From an uncultured Lentisphaeraceae bacterium (GTDB lineage: Bacteria > Verrucomicrobiota > Kiritimatiellia > RFP12 > DVOR01), in assembly GCA_949288955.1 (NCBI GenBank), contig CASEMS010000036.1:1-53206 (forward strand): a DNA stretch of 53,206 nucleotides, read 5' to 3'. Positions 24,201 through 32,200 of this stretch are shown here, piece by piece. Within the stretch, counting starts at the first letter, position 1; each line of letters begins with the position of its first letter. A model generated the notes under the pieces. That model did no database searches, was not told the DNA's origin, and saw only the letters and a program-made list of their open reading frames with translations. The position numbers and the translations under genes are program-made.

Positions 24201-27114
24201 CCGCACCGTCACCAACGCCGACGGCACCGTTACCGTCGAGCCCACCGGCGTCATCCGCTTCAACCTGGACTTCGAGGACGGCGACGGCACCTTCGCCGAC
24301 CGCGACGACTTCGTGGTCACCCTCCTCTTCGTCGACGAACCCTCCTCCGCCCAGAACGCTGTTACCGTCTCCTTCACGCAGGGCAACATCGGCGCCGGCG
24401 CCTGGCTCGTCACCCAGACCCTCTTCGCCTTCGACGCGGATGGCGTGACCCCCGACCCCGACAAGGGCGGCGGTGCGGTCTCCCTCCCCATCTGGTCCGA
24501 TGAGAACGGCGACGCCAACGGCGACAACGCCAACGTCCACGGCTGGCTCTACCAGCCCACCGTCGGCGACACCATCGGCATGACCGCCGTCCTCGACCCC
24601 GAGCTGGGCCTCGTCGGCGGCACCCGCATCGGCTCCACCCTTGAGGATGTCTACGGCAACCTCGCCGCCTCCGGCGCCACCCTCCGTCCCTTCCTCGTCT
24701 GGACCCTCATCCCCCGCAACAAGGTGCCGACCAACCTCTTCGACGCCACCCTCGCCAATTCCGCACTCGTCAATCGCGGGAACTTCCTCAACGCCTGGTC
24801 GATCGAGCGGTGGGTCGGCAACGTCTCCGTCGCCGAGAACCTCACCCCGCTCAACCTCACCCAGTTCCGCCGCGACCTCCAGCGCAACGTCGGCATCGCC
24901 CAGGGCGGCAGCGGCGGCAACGTCCTCTACAACGCCGCCGGCATCATCCCCATGACCCTCCAGGGCTACTGCGGCCCCGGCCAGGCCCTCACCCCCGCCC
25001 CCACCGGTGGCCTCCCCTCCGACTACGGCGAGAGCCTCCGCCTCTCCTACCGCACCATGACCCAGACCGAGCTCGACGCCGCCCTCGCCGATGGCTCCTT
25101 CGCCCTCGCGAATGACGCCGACGACCTCCTCCCCTACACCGCCACCATCCCGATGACCGACCGCTCCCTCTGGCAGGACGGCGCCATCCTCCGCTTCGCC
25201 ATCATCCTCGCCGACCCCGGCCAGAACCTGATCTACGACGTCCAGGGCATCTCCAACTTCACCTCCGAGGCCTTCCCCGGCTATTGCCCCTGGTACGTCC
25301 CCGACGAATCCTCCAACGTCAACGCCGTCTCCGCCTCCGAGGAGGCCGGCGTCTCCCCCTATGCCTGGGTCTATGCCCTCGGGCAGAATGGCGTCTGGCT
25401 CAACGAGATCCGCCCCTTCCAGCGCCGCGACGCCGAGGGCAACGCCATCCCCTCCGCCGTCGAGCTCGCCATGACCGCCTCCTACCTTGACGACGGCTCC
25501 GGCAACTACGTCCACCCCGCCGACCTCACCCGCGCGGATCGGCGCTTCCTCCCCCGCGAGACCCTCGACGGCTGGCGCATCGTCACCAAGTACGCCCCCC
25601 TGCCCTTGGCCTCCGCCGACCCCTCCACGCCCCTCCAGTGGACGGAGCATCGCTCCTTCCCCCTCACCGGCTGGGTCCCCTATCGCCGCATCCGCCCCGC
25701 TTACGACACCACCGCCGCCGGCGCCAACACCGCCTTCTACGACCTTGACTACTACGTCGTAACCACCTCCACCGACCACGGCTTCGGCTACGACCAGCTC
25801 GGCAACTTCCACCGCAATCCCTACACCGGCACCGAAGACTCCCTCAATTCCTTCACCTGGCTCCCCGCCACCGCGGAGTTCTTCGAGGCCGACCTCCCCG
25901 ACACCCTCGCCGCCACCGCCGACCACACGCTCGGCACCGTCTTCGCCGTCGCCCTCGTCCGCAACAACGGCGTCGTCTCCGACGAGGTCCTCTTCGTCCA
26001 GCCCCCCAAGGCGCCCGGCTTCGACACCTCCACCGTCGCCGCCCGCCTCGCCGTCGCCGTCGAGTCCGAGAACGTCAACCACGCCGCCGCCAACACCGTC
26101 CGCGCGTACACGGGCTATCCCGCCAGCGTCGGCGCCTCCATCGCCTCCATGCAGTTCGTCGACTGGCGCAAGGCCGACGGCTCCTCCTCCCTGCTCTGGT
26201 ATGTCGACTCCGTCGGCACCTCCGCCGCCAACACCTTCCCCGGCGCCAACGCCTTCTCCGACGGCACGTGGACCTTCCGCCAGCCCTACGTCGAGTACGT
26301 CATCCCCTTCACCACCTCCTACTCCGTCACCGCCCAGCTCCTCGGCGGCAACGGCGCCCTCGCCCTCAGCGTCGGCGCCACCGGCGCCAACGGTCGCTCC
26401 GTCGCCGCCACCGGCCGCGACGGCGATGCCCTCACCCTCGCCGTCTCCGAGCCGTGGGACGAACGCTGGTTCACCCTCCAAGGCATCACCAAGAACGGCC
26501 AGCCCTTCACCCCGCAGGTCGCCCGCGCCACCCGCTACGCCGTCAACGCCGCCGGCACCCTCGCCGCCACCCCCCAGACCACCATCGACGCCGCCACCCT
26601 CCAAGGCGACACCGACTACGTCCTCACCCTTGTCTACACCCCCGACGCCGCCAAACTCCAGCAGGCCGGCGCCCTCGAATCCGCCGACGGCGGCTTCCTC
26701 GACTGGCTCCTGGAGAGCGACCCCGCCGCCATCCTCGCCCAGACCGCCGCCGACGGCGTCACCGCCTCCGAGAAATACTGGCTCGGCTTCGACGCCGCCG
26801 ACTACGACGCCACCGACCTCTCCCTCCGCTTCACCCTCGTGGGCACCCACCAGGAAGGCGAGGGCGAGACCCTCCCCGCCGTCAGCGTCGCCCTCACCGA
26901 CGCCCAGACCCCCATCCGCCAGATCCGCGGCGACGGCGCACTCGTCCTCCTCGGCAAGGAATCCCTCGACGACCCCGAGTGGCGCTTCATCCAGAGCCTC
27001 CAGCCCGAGGACGTGAACGGCGAGCGCCTCCTCATCCTCCGCACGGAATGCAAGTTCTTCCGCGCCGTCCTCCTCTCCCAGAAGCGCGAGGCCCAGCTGC
27101 GCCGCAAGGAGTGA
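15229..27114 (+). CDS. giant secreted multidomain beta-protein 1 (3961 residues) with lamin-tail-like modules
   Basis: A 3961-residue protein with a signal peptide (residues 1-25, ending VRA-Q). The first half has at least four jelly-roll-like modules that open G-[VIF]-G-x-V-[ST]-F near residues 341, 950, 1364 and 1560 and close with IDDF/IDNLAV-type strands. The second half has three modules near 1891-2010, 2627-2730 and 3350-3460. Each has a PWY-P segment, then Y-WVY, then a lamin-tail-like strand (VFINEFN, AWLSEVNP, VWLNEIRP) and later GW. It ends with a W...FFRAVLL segment like the other secreted proteins here. No protease, pilus or PEP-CTERM signal is seen. It follows the pseudopilin by 8 bp and ends at a strong terminator. 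Likely a surface or extracellular structural or adhesive protein; function not known. Confidence 0.82.
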   Translation: MTTRFRTLALCALAAGLLAGPAVRAQGTVQSSNVSYALTLIDAGADGTGNSKTGGPVTDATEYVRVKVTVSIPRSAGSSAYGDIPANASPARLMYRAHRGPATAFDGSIALTRDAPYRDASGTPMTTAFYPMPQATTSATGVAISQTDPTQLNYAGVASRSTTNALGQDYADYLAPGRVADPARWECTFLSPAYAIADIEADPDGQYAMLRSLLNGEATYEWYAASRYGLGSFARISDIQDLGRKLSFTDVRLWVPETDDAVDWDAAVSDSDSIRSLGERFAFRLAAMPNQEGMAATWRIRGGAVGDSNNGNGGLHLLNAIGGDASGYSDYPRVESPLYPDGIASVSFQAAVPGSDPDGTPQELLVQCSTDGGTRWAEVERITLAASGFNDYTVDFEGQAPSGNAATRFRIVRTTQSLGEGQANLGTVAIRDLIVRSAAPKADFGVPICVSASSAAAEPYATEPFEVLFRAEGDAKEQPRGYEAAMRLRRRAEGDTTRVWRDAAVTVSESSSGNATFSAAFTPGTLLMNPDGTVNAAESAFFLAADGTVSGLRPGVYDLALDYAILGSFAAGREEIDARERVEGTLTTYPVTIQQESGQTTTVQKPFLVDVREHQTLDESAFLRITYRGGIGTDQHPYTIQTLDVPLLPASRGPHRWRTDLSRVLRLTDDEDAVYAWAYDPDPDDEGDEIFETQYLSFKVCVTDADGATRWYGQNAAAAPGAMPPTIEAVPAVTDALALAASEADAVPIVVPLATVPNSHITVELNLASETSPEYSLCGSYWQDFNTWYATSDRFASTEFRENVHSRTADFDCTVGSGTSSAIVDDGWIPDEGPLADTTSFTETFAVGRGDIQRGEYPFFMQDGTYIARSNFRQWGAGGDRADPRYLREGETDSDYSTYVEFAKGAEVVLRRSWTRLPDGTYSPDAQLRLRGEGQGVWPRSDGGRGVTLNGVGAVSFTLGLSIPYDIGHRVRLLDAASPSLLGDCYGVAAGVQIDNPSRNCAASGYSVSYYLEDALNNRTYELRVTQIVDFRAASGGSTDEDEPQASVVAELYQWQGSTPTRIAISTTLGGAASTDGYYAIGNSLSGRTYGLWVTADGYLAAGSANNNTATTLTAQFYSSTPLLAGTTPLLAAVGSAECRPTFRFVSRRLAMGNDYSGSPVSPDAVRAQEPSAPAWANGCSWTFTSDSQNSAYLRIIRKTPSAEAAGQVKVWAKGLDGTGDAFERLFSAAETDVPITVTVGAANAELHIAPANEESNIFIDNLAVSSWCGNDANRNGDERVPTFTDAGFVSANGFAGVGLWIRPVDDNQLNVSAANYRGEQCVLLQRSRQNTSDGLSGEVLGPGADYYNTGSSLALYGPWSDGDGFGAVSFRYRIPSQDEYGDQGALPSVYVMLQYLNVARYTNNFLNKPPSGWVNVSDPVELHNTAGEWSTASITPRNNGEELVGVSGILRLVMVIPADRVNDRSYDPYVYIDDFTVTDNQAGTLASWTAINVLLTDSPISYLYWKDRAATGTAEPPEETFAEKSSLTRAFQFNDTTEADDTEPNQSTSLLNSPPLENGVGRVTFAARLSEPQANPVRLYLFASESAESDATDFQVVTYVEVTNTVYNVYDVDLSKFTRYMQRPNADLTPDLTSGNTDFRAGDIRRIRFQVYLDGDGTDTDAFGDHVNHGRVLIDRLAVSDPVQPTLRVESVAFSNAAGENIPSAFDPTSPLSQPVSDTPVLRTMVTLGRQQLLKPDTIRVFLTYDPQTVGGVDGLSRFTTNYTYQDILGHSVTATTSSPVFAWDTNKLDAWPLSAWFSLSDSFDRLDPDGQPGPLTSDELLALGLPNTVELTRGPADDDQHFFGDLSSTGLPSLPPNSLVRYTAWAVYQSAESDQWFYTQISPADYTEYPWYFPRNLNAEIRAHKNADLAADEDPVGADFFSPYYWVYSCIPGEVFINEFNLADPGNANPSLANFVEICAPVSLDLAGWRAAVTLRNTTEPSVVMQIPQTAEGSAIADGVALEAPDPGAVPSRRGVTAGTSANRSFYTAYDNNCALYYREGGTQHTDRKPYKNAGLAGDYTYFFPGSGGASSLLLYRPTGGAEHIVVFSTAIGNNSAQSTQDELEELHAVYQGAYVTGGFGSEWYQAFLDTDWDAETVTYDDVNISAREHARRLAVADVYKADANDRYSRTGTNDRYVQDNDQNTGSYPNSIATVDMGGKWVTRRNAIEGVCDNGPTDLTHILTGDWDADNNPTVDTRFPEPDGADASLRPVVQVTPRQINPDQYLVPYSGLSQCSVTSTILAGLGQHTLEVLEDGAVVSTRRAGRASPTSWSVDSSGEPHVRLTYAALPFHVIASVSVRMRNPEGDGSYFTDPDILGDQFPGLTLGTPDDEGWCAVTVPADATTFDIEALLYPVGNPSSDLRYGAEARVTFALRAEDARGIITNVAPFCGDALTGSSQSQPWWGSGFGFTASYDAATLAQAGATLSSVLILYPDPVHAAEPTAMDGIAAGWTGANFTYTPAVTDPDADPADPVTVALEGMEYAAATNTLATVLGPNAGTRYVELRSGADGRLSDPSLVGILADSYARAAGYNGTAATATKKEPAIPYIAWGVYTVTVPADRGNETVSFLLRQALPGELPGVFAYPTWYAPLADLNASKPAENTIPYFYLYSTPPQAAWLSEVNPAQADGSEPYVEAVLPNLRQGILDAGVPAVDGIGWFVRYYEQTGASMLATSLPATRTAESGSTAYHYYTATITQNLSPVSAYVLHRPCGAGEGGVWTGVDADGDTEVPRPASLTENGWLLDATSYVVPGVTDSNTKAGSVQLVGQLVYDDGSNVGRISSDVSMRTQWAFTDESRDADNEGIRPDTRPDWNQVTFTSSLRNAAFGSGLCGYQMVPGFFESAAAAGITTNATLSLSGGEWVYSADRNVVFSYRPRTGYCFDSITLPPDLIGHVMLIGGANGVLSQATVTDEWERLTAMEQAATDEAARQAIRLNQWLTLGGRASLETRTVTNADGTVTVEPTGVIRFNLDFEDGDGTFADRDDFVVTLLFVDEPSSAQNAVTVSFTQGNIGAGAWLVTQTLFAFDADGVTPDPDKGGGAVSLPIWSDENGDANGDNANVHGWLYQPTVGDTIGMTAVLDPELGLVGGTRIGSTLEDVYGNLAASGATLRPFLVWTLIPRNKVPTNLFDATLANSALVNRGNFLNAWSIERWVGNVSVAENLTPLNLTQFRRDLQRNVGIAQGGSGGNVLYNAAGIIPMTLQGYCGPGQALTPAPTGGLPSDYGESLRLSYRTMTQTELDAALADGSFALANDADDLLPYTATIPMTDRSLWQDGAILRFAIILADPGQNLIYDVQGISNFTSEAFPGYCPWYVPDESSNVNAVSASEEAGVSPYAWVYALGQNGVWLNEIRPFQRRDAEGNAIPSAVELAMTASYLDDGSGNYVHPADLTRADRRFLPRETLDGWRIVTKYAPLPLASADPSTPLQWTEHRSFPLTGWVPYRRIRPAYDTTAAGANTAFYDLDYYVVTTSTDHGFGYDQLGNFHRNPYTGTEDSLNSFTWLPATAEFFEADLPDTLAATADHTLGTVFAVALVRNNGVVSDEVLFVQPPKAPGFDTSTVAARLAVAVESENVNHAAANTVRAYTGYPASVGASIASMQFVDWRKADGSSSLLWYVDSVGTSAANTFPGANAFSDGTWTFRQPYVEYVIPFTTSYSVTAQLLGGNGALALSVGATGANGRSVAATGRDGDALTLAVSEPWDERWFTLQGITKNGQPFTPQVARATRYAVNAAGTLAATPQTTIDAATLQGDTDYVLTLVYTPDAAKLQQAGALESADGGFLDWLLESDPAAILAQTAADGVTASEKYWLGFDAADYDATDLSLRFTLVGTHQEGEGETLPAVSVALTDAQTPIRQIRGDGALVLLGKESLDDPEWRFIQSLQPEDVNGERLLILRTECKFFRAVLLSQKREAQLRRKE

Positions 27115-27130
27115 GCCCCGCGACCGCACA

Positions 27131-27164
27131 AAGCCCCCGACCAAGACGGTCGGGGGCTTTTTTT
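27131..27164 (+). terminator. Rho-independent terminator after giant gene 1
   Basis: A perfect 12-bp stem (27131-27142 with 27148-27159), loop AAGAC, T-run. The stem text is close to the terminator after giant gene 2 (42082-42119). Confidence 0.93.
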
Positions 27165-27190
27165 GTGCCCGCCCCCCGCCCCTCCTAGCC

Positions 27191-27234
27191 TCAGCCGCCG
27201 CCCTTTGGCGCGTCGGCCGCCGGGGGCTTTTTTC
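27191..27234. repeat. 22-bp-period palindrome array, locus 3 (two units)
   Basis: Units start at 27191 (TCAGCCGCCG) and 27213 (TCGGCCGCCG), just after the terminator and at the edge of the tandem duplication. Confidence 0.65.
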
Positions 27235-27410
27235 CCGCGAGGACGCGAGGGCGCGCGAAGGACGGCGGGCTACCGCCGGGCGAAAGCGGCGGGGGCGGAG
27301 CCGCCCCCTTGTTTCGCCCTCCCGCCCACCGCCTTCGCGCCGCAGAGGCAAGGCGCCCTCTCCCCCGAAGCCGGGGCACTCGGCGCGATGGCGGCCCTTT
27401 CTCCTCGGGT

Positions 27411-27503
27411 GTCCTTCAGGTCCTTTTCGTCCTTCAGGTCTTTCAGGTCCTTTTCCGCCCGAAGGACGTGAGGGACCTGAAGGACCCGAAGGACGTGAAG
27501 GAC
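27411..27503. repeat. R3 inverted repeat (long hairpin), copy A
   Basis: A left arm of CAGGTCCTT words (27411-27455) is nearly complementary to a right arm of GAAGGACGTG words (27461-27503). The arms are about 43 nt with a few mismatches. Confidence 0.75.
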
Positions 27504-27519
27504 GGGGCCCCGCCCAGAG

Positions 27520-27629
27520 GTGGCTGCCGTCTCTCGGTGCCTCAGCCGCCGTCTCTCGGTGGATCGGCGGCTGAGCCGGGGAGGGATGGCCGCCGAGCCT
27601 CGGTGCGTTAGCCGCCGATGCCGTTTTGG
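27520..27629. repeat. 22-bp-period palindrome array, locus 4 (five units)
   Basis: Units start at 27520, 27542, 27564, 27586 and 27608 with exact 22-nt spacing. Openings are GTGGCTGCCG, TCAGCCGCCG, TCGGCGGCTG, ATGGCCGCCG and TTAGCCGCCG. Confidence 0.85.
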
Positions 27630-27648
27630 GGGGCGGCCACCCTTTTTG

Positions 27649-27748
27649 GGCAGCGCGGGAGGCGCGGGCGGTAGGGAGCGGTCAGCGGGCGAAGCCCGCA
27701 GAGCGACCGGCGTTAGCCCGCGAGCCTCCCGCGCCCTCTTTGCGGTGT
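27649..27748 (-). repeat. interspersed repeat R1, copy 3 (inverted)
   Basis: The reverse complement of the R1 text at 3174-3278, with the hairpin GCGGGCGAAGCCCGC kept. Confidence 0.85.
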
Positions 27749-28060
27749 AAATCCCCCACCGCGCGCCTCCCTGCTCCAGCCGCCGGGGTGTTTCTTCCGC
27801 GAGGACGCGAGGGTGCGCGAAGGACGGCGGGCTAACGCCGGGCGAAAGCGTCGGGGGCGGAGACGCCCCCTTGTTTCGCCCTCCCGCCCGCCGCCTTCGC
27901 GCCGCAGAGGCGAGGCCCCCTCTCCCCCGAAGCCGGGGCACTTCCCCTCGGAAGCCGGGGCACTCGGCGCGGGAGGGCACGGATGTGCCCGGCGTTAGCG
28001 CCGACGTGTCCCGGCGCGGCCGCGTCTTCGCGGAGCCTCGGCGGCCATCTCTCCTCGGGT

Positions 28061-28153
28061 GTCCTTCAGGTCCTTTTCGTCCTTCAGGTCTTTCAGGTCC
28101 TTTCCTGCCCGAAGGACGTGAGGGATCTGAAGGTCCCGAAGGACGTGAAGGAC
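28061..28153. repeat. R3 inverted repeat (long hairpin), copy B
   Basis: A second copy of the CAGGTCCTT / GAAGGACGTG inverted repeat, differing from copy A at a few positions. Confidence 0.75.
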
Positions 28154-28169
28154 GGAGCCTCGCCCAGAG

Positions 28170-28279
28170 GTGGCCGCCGTCTCTCGGTGGATCAGCCGCC
28201 GACTCTCAGTGTCTCAGCCGCTGAGCCGGGGAGGGATGGCCGCTGAGCCTCGGTGTCTTAGCCGCCGATGCCGTTTTGG
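28170..28279. repeat. 22-bp-period palindrome array, locus 5 (five units)
   Basis: Units start at 28170, 28192, 28214, 28236 and 28258. The third opens with the exact palindromic form TCAGCCGCTGA. Confidence 0.85.
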
Positions 28280-28298
28280 GGGGCGGGCACCCTTTTTG

Positions 28299-28387
28299 GG
28301 CAGCGCGGGAGGCGCGGGCGGTAGGGAGCGGTCAGCGGGCGAAGCCCGCAGAGCGACCGGCGTTAGCCCGCGAGCCTCCCGCGCCCA
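28299..28387 (-). repeat. interspersed repeat R1, copy 4 (inverted)
   Basis: Nearly identical to copy 3 but ends about 14 nt earlier. Confidence 0.85.
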
Positions 28388-28495
28388 AATCCCCCACCGC
28401 GCGCCTCCCTGCCCCAGCCACCGCCTCCCCCCGCCCCCGCCCCGAGGGGGCGTCCAATCGATCCGCCAAAAAATCGTCGCGTCGCGTTTTCGTGG

Positions 28496-28532
28496 TTGCG
28501 GTTTGGGGGCCGATGTGTTACTTTATCAACGT
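28496..28532 (+). promoter_or_regulatory. promoter of lipoprotein-giant protein 2 operon
   Basis: -35 TTGCGG at 28496-28501, 17-nt spacer ending TGT, -10 TACTTT at 28519-28524, then eight nt to the first ATG at 28533. Confidence 0.72.
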
Positions 28533-29243
28533 ATGCTTGAGTCAGCAAAGAGGATTTGTATGCGAGAAGCCTGGCTTCCGCATGTGGCGAGGCGCCTCGC
28601 CGCGTGTGCGCTATTTGCTTTTTCCGTAGTGCTTTATCAAGGGTGCGGCGATTCGCCGGAGGATCCGTATGCGGCGTTGGACGCGAAGTTCCCCGCCGGG
28701 CGGCCGCCGTTGGCGGATGCGCAGACCCGTGCGCAGGACGCCGATTACCTGAAAAAAATCCAGGAGGGCGGGCGCCGTTATCTCACCCTCAACGCCGCCG
28801 CCGAGAAGGCCGAGCACGAGGCTGACCGCTTCCGCACGCTCTATCGGGAGGCGTTGGCCAAGCGCATGAAGCAGGAGCCCCCCGAGGCCATCCTTGAGGA
28901 CGAGTTGGCGAAGCACGCCCATTACCAAGGGTTGCTCAAGGCCGCCGAGGAGGCCCGCGCGGCCGCCGAGGCCCAACGCCAGGCCAACATGAAGGCCATC
29001 CGGGACCGCACCTACGCCGACGCGCGGGCCTACGACGCCTTGCGCGCCGAGGCCGACGAGGCCGCCCGCAAAGCCGGGCTTCCCGTGCGGCAGAACGCCC
29101 CCGCCGCGACCCCCGCCCGCCAGGCGGCGGCCGCCGCCCCCTCGACGCCGAAGGCCCCCGCTGCGGAGCCGACGGTGCAGATGCTTTCCGAAGCCACGGG
29201 CAAGCCCGTGGCCCCCGCCAAGGGCGGCGACGCCCAAGACTAA
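28533..29243 (+). CDS. putative lipoprotein with long charged helix
   Basis: A 236-residue protein. A basic leader and hydrophobic segment (LAACALFAFSVVLYQ) end at G37-C38, a possible but atypical lipobox because the -3 residue is Tyr. Residues 45-175 are very rich in Ala, Glu, Lys and Arg with heptad-like spacing, so a long helix or coiled coil is likely. Residues 180-236 are a low-complexity Pro/Ala tail. The start is ATG 28533 (eight nt after the -10) or ATG 28560 (AGAGG six nt upstream). Giant protein 2 starts 39 bp after its stop, so it is the small partner in that operon. The layout suggests an anchor or periplasmic spacer; no known family is recognised. Confidence 0.7.
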   Translation: MLESAKRICMREAWLPHVARRLAACALFAFSVVLYQGCGDSPEDPYAALDAKFPAGRPPLADAQTRAQDADYLKKIQEGGRRYLTLNAAAEKAEHEADRFRTLYREALAKRMKQEPPEAILEDELAKHAHYQGLLKAAEEARAAAEAQRQANMKAIRDRTYADARAYDALRAEADEAARKAGLPVRQNAPAATPARQAAAAAPSTPKAPAAEPTVQMLSEATGKPVAPAKGGDAQD

Positions 29244-29282
29244 CCCACTTCCTGACAGAACCCTCCCCACGAGGCACACGGT

Positions 29283-32200
29283 ATGAAGACTAAACAACTG
29301 TTCCTGATCGCGATGAGCGCGGCGCTGGGCCTGTTCGGTGCAGGCACGGCCTGGGCCCAACAGGGCGACACCACGCACCTGGCGAATAATATCCGCATTG
29401 AGTCGATCACCAAGGTAGCGGCGGAGCCGATGCAGAGCCTGCCACTGACGGCCGGCTCGAAGATCTACTTCGACGTGCGCCTGACCGACCTCTCCGGTGC
29501 GGCGTCCGCCTGGGAGTTCGTCGGGAACAGCCTCAACACCACCGATCTGGGCACGCGGCCTTACCTGACGCTGAACATCCCCCTGAAGGGCGTCAGCGAC
29601 AAGGGCATCGACGGCCTCGGGTCGGGGCAGGTGGCCGAGGGCGAGACCGCGACGATGGAGACCTCCTCCGCGGTGGCCTTCTATGTCGGCCAGGGCGACA
29701 ACGCGCAGACCCTCCGCTTCGCCTACACCGTGCGCCCCGGCGACATGACCGAGGCCATCACGTGGGCCTGCGGGGCCGACGGCGCGCCGAGCTTCGGCGG
29801 CAACATCGGCAACATCCAGCTGACCTACCGCGATCCCAACAACTTGCCCTCCCAGCCCACCGTGATGTTGGTCAATCAGGTCCTCAAGGGCACGACCGGC
29901 GGCGCGGTGCCCGAGGACACCGCGAACGTCTGGCCCGTCACCGGCTATGTCTTCACTGTCGGCGACGGCAGCCCCGACTTCAACACCGATATGTTCTATC
30001 AGGGCTTGGTCCCGGTGACCATCTCCACCACCGGCAACGCCGCCACCTCTGTCTTCGCCTCCAACTTGGCCAACCAGTGCGGTCTCTGGGTCGAGGCTTA
30101 TGACGAGGACGCCGACGCTTGGTGTCAGATTCCCGCCGGCATCACCCGCATGACCTCCGACGGCGCCACCATCACCCAGGGCGCCTACGGCGAGCCGCTC
30201 GTCGACGCGGGCGACTTCAGCACCACCTACTTTGGGCGCGCCAACGGCCCCACCGACGCCGCCGCCGAGAGCTTCGAGCCGATGCGCTTCTTCGTCAACG
30301 TCCCCGCCTCCGTCCCCGTCGGCACCACCGTCCGCCTTTGCTATGGCGTGCGCAAGGACAACGGCACCACGCAGACCACCTTCGCCACCCAGGAGTACAC
30401 CCTCGAGGAATCGCCCATCATCGCCGCCAATGCCATGCTCGGCGGCTACTCCCTGATGGGCGCCGACGTGGACGCCGGGGAGTTCGAGCTGCCCACCACC
30501 GGCCTCACCGACCCCGCCCTCAACGGCGCCACCGTCAGCGGCGCCACCGTCAACGCCGGCGCGGGTGAGACCACCCTTATCCAAATCTACAAGACCGGCA
30601 TCGACGGCCTGGCCAACTACGGTACCGTCTACGCCGTCATCGAGCGCGTCTCCATCGCCAACGGCGCCCTTTCCACCTTCGAGCGCAACTATGTGCCGCT
30701 GAACCCCGACCCCTCCGCCGAGACCTATTCCGTCGGCCTCACCATCGGCGACAACGCCGCCAACGGCGAGTCGTACTACCGCATTTGGGTGCCGCAGCTT
30801 GAGGCGCTCAACGGCGCTACCGGCACGATCGACAATCCCTTCTACCTCAAGGTCGTCTCCTCGCCCAAGCGCGAGACCATCACCTTCATGCCCGGCGAGA
30901 CCGGCACCTTGGGTCTGGAATACTACCAGCCCGCCCCCTCCGCCACCGGTGAGACCGCCACTGGTCAATCCTCCTTCTTGGAATACACGCTGACCGTCGC
31001 CTCCGCCGAGCCCTCCACCCGTCGCTTCCTCATCTATCCCGTGGACAGCACCGGCGAGGTTCGCATCACCCCCGACGCCACCTTCGTCAACCGCACCTCT
31101 GACGGCGTTACCCCGGTGAACGCCTTCGACGCCATCTCGCAGTATGTGGTGCTCCAGAACCAGGCCGGTAGCATCCTGCCCTCCTCCACCGCGCAGTTGA
31201 TCGTTACCCTGCCCGCCAACCAGACCTCCGTTACCTTCTACGTGGCGCTGGTGAACGACTATCCGCAGAATGTCCTCAACGGCCAGGTGAACATCCCCGG
31301 TCGCATCGACCCCGTGAACCTCCAGGGCGTCTCCTTCGCGGCCAAGGGCTGCAACTCGCAGGGCACCATCACGGGCAACAGCGATGAGTGCATCTCCCTC
31401 GTCGTGCCGCAGGTGCAGGACCGCGCCCCCACCATCATGTCCTCCTCCGCGCCGACCACTGGCGCCACCGGCACCCGCCTCGTCTTCACCTACAGCATCG
31501 TCGACGTGGCCTCCGATTACTTGGTTGTCCAGTTGAACCACGGCGACGGCACCACCGAGTCCCGCCTCTATGTGGACGAGGAAGCCATGTGCGACCTGCT
31601 CGGCCAGGCCGCCTGGGAATCCGAGCGTGCCCTCATCCTCGCCCAATACGGCATCACTGACCAGGTCGGCGACGTCACGGTCGGCGGCTCGGGCATCTAC
31701 CCGCGCTCCTCCTTCGGCACCGAGACTGTAACCTTCTACCACACCTACAATGCCGGCACCAACCCCGCGTGGGTCATGACGGTGACCGACTCCTCCCGCC
31801 TCCAGGCCAGCACCCAGGGGCAGATCACCCTCTCCACCTCCCAGCGCTTCACCTTCTACACCCTCTACAACCCCACCATCCCCGGCGCGGGCTATGTGCT
31901 CTGGGACAACTCCACCACCGATGACCCCGTCGCCGCCGGCTGGAGCTTCGGCAACAGCTACACCTACAACGCCCTGAACAAGGAAGGCAACACCAACCTC
32001 TTTGTTACGGCCCATCCTTTCGCCGCCGGCGACTCGACGCCCCCCGGTTTCGACCAGGTGAGCGCGGATCGCGACTCCTTCTTCTATAAGTGGGCCGTCG
32101 ACCACCAGGACTATGCCGCCCTTCTGCCGCAGGGCGACGCGCTCTACGAGCCCTCCCTCTCCTTCAGCCGCGCCTTCGTCGCGGGCGGCGGCGAGGCCCA

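Larger units (their letters stand above)
27213..28413. repeat. tandem duplication of a repeat cassette (about 0.56 and 0.64 kb)
   Basis: Two long direct copies, 27213-27776 and 27777-28413, share the same order: GCCGCCGG edge, CGCGAGGACGCGAGG text, R3 hairpin, five-unit 22-bp array, and inverted R1. They are about 90 percent alike by eye. The second copy has two small extra pieces (a 22-bp doubling near 27950 and about 70 bp near 27980-28045). No gene is seen in the whole 27115-28532 interval. Confidence 0.85.

Noticed and set aside
21544..27351. A 1935-codon open frame on the minus strand opposite giant gene 1
   Set aside because: Same mirror effect of extreme codon bias. No ribosome site, domains or signal peptide.
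27309..28532. Short proteins in the 27-28.5 kb block with SLRxSGTSxTS or DLKDLKD text
   Set aside because: They are translations of R1 and R3 repeats in several frames, with no conserved start or domain.
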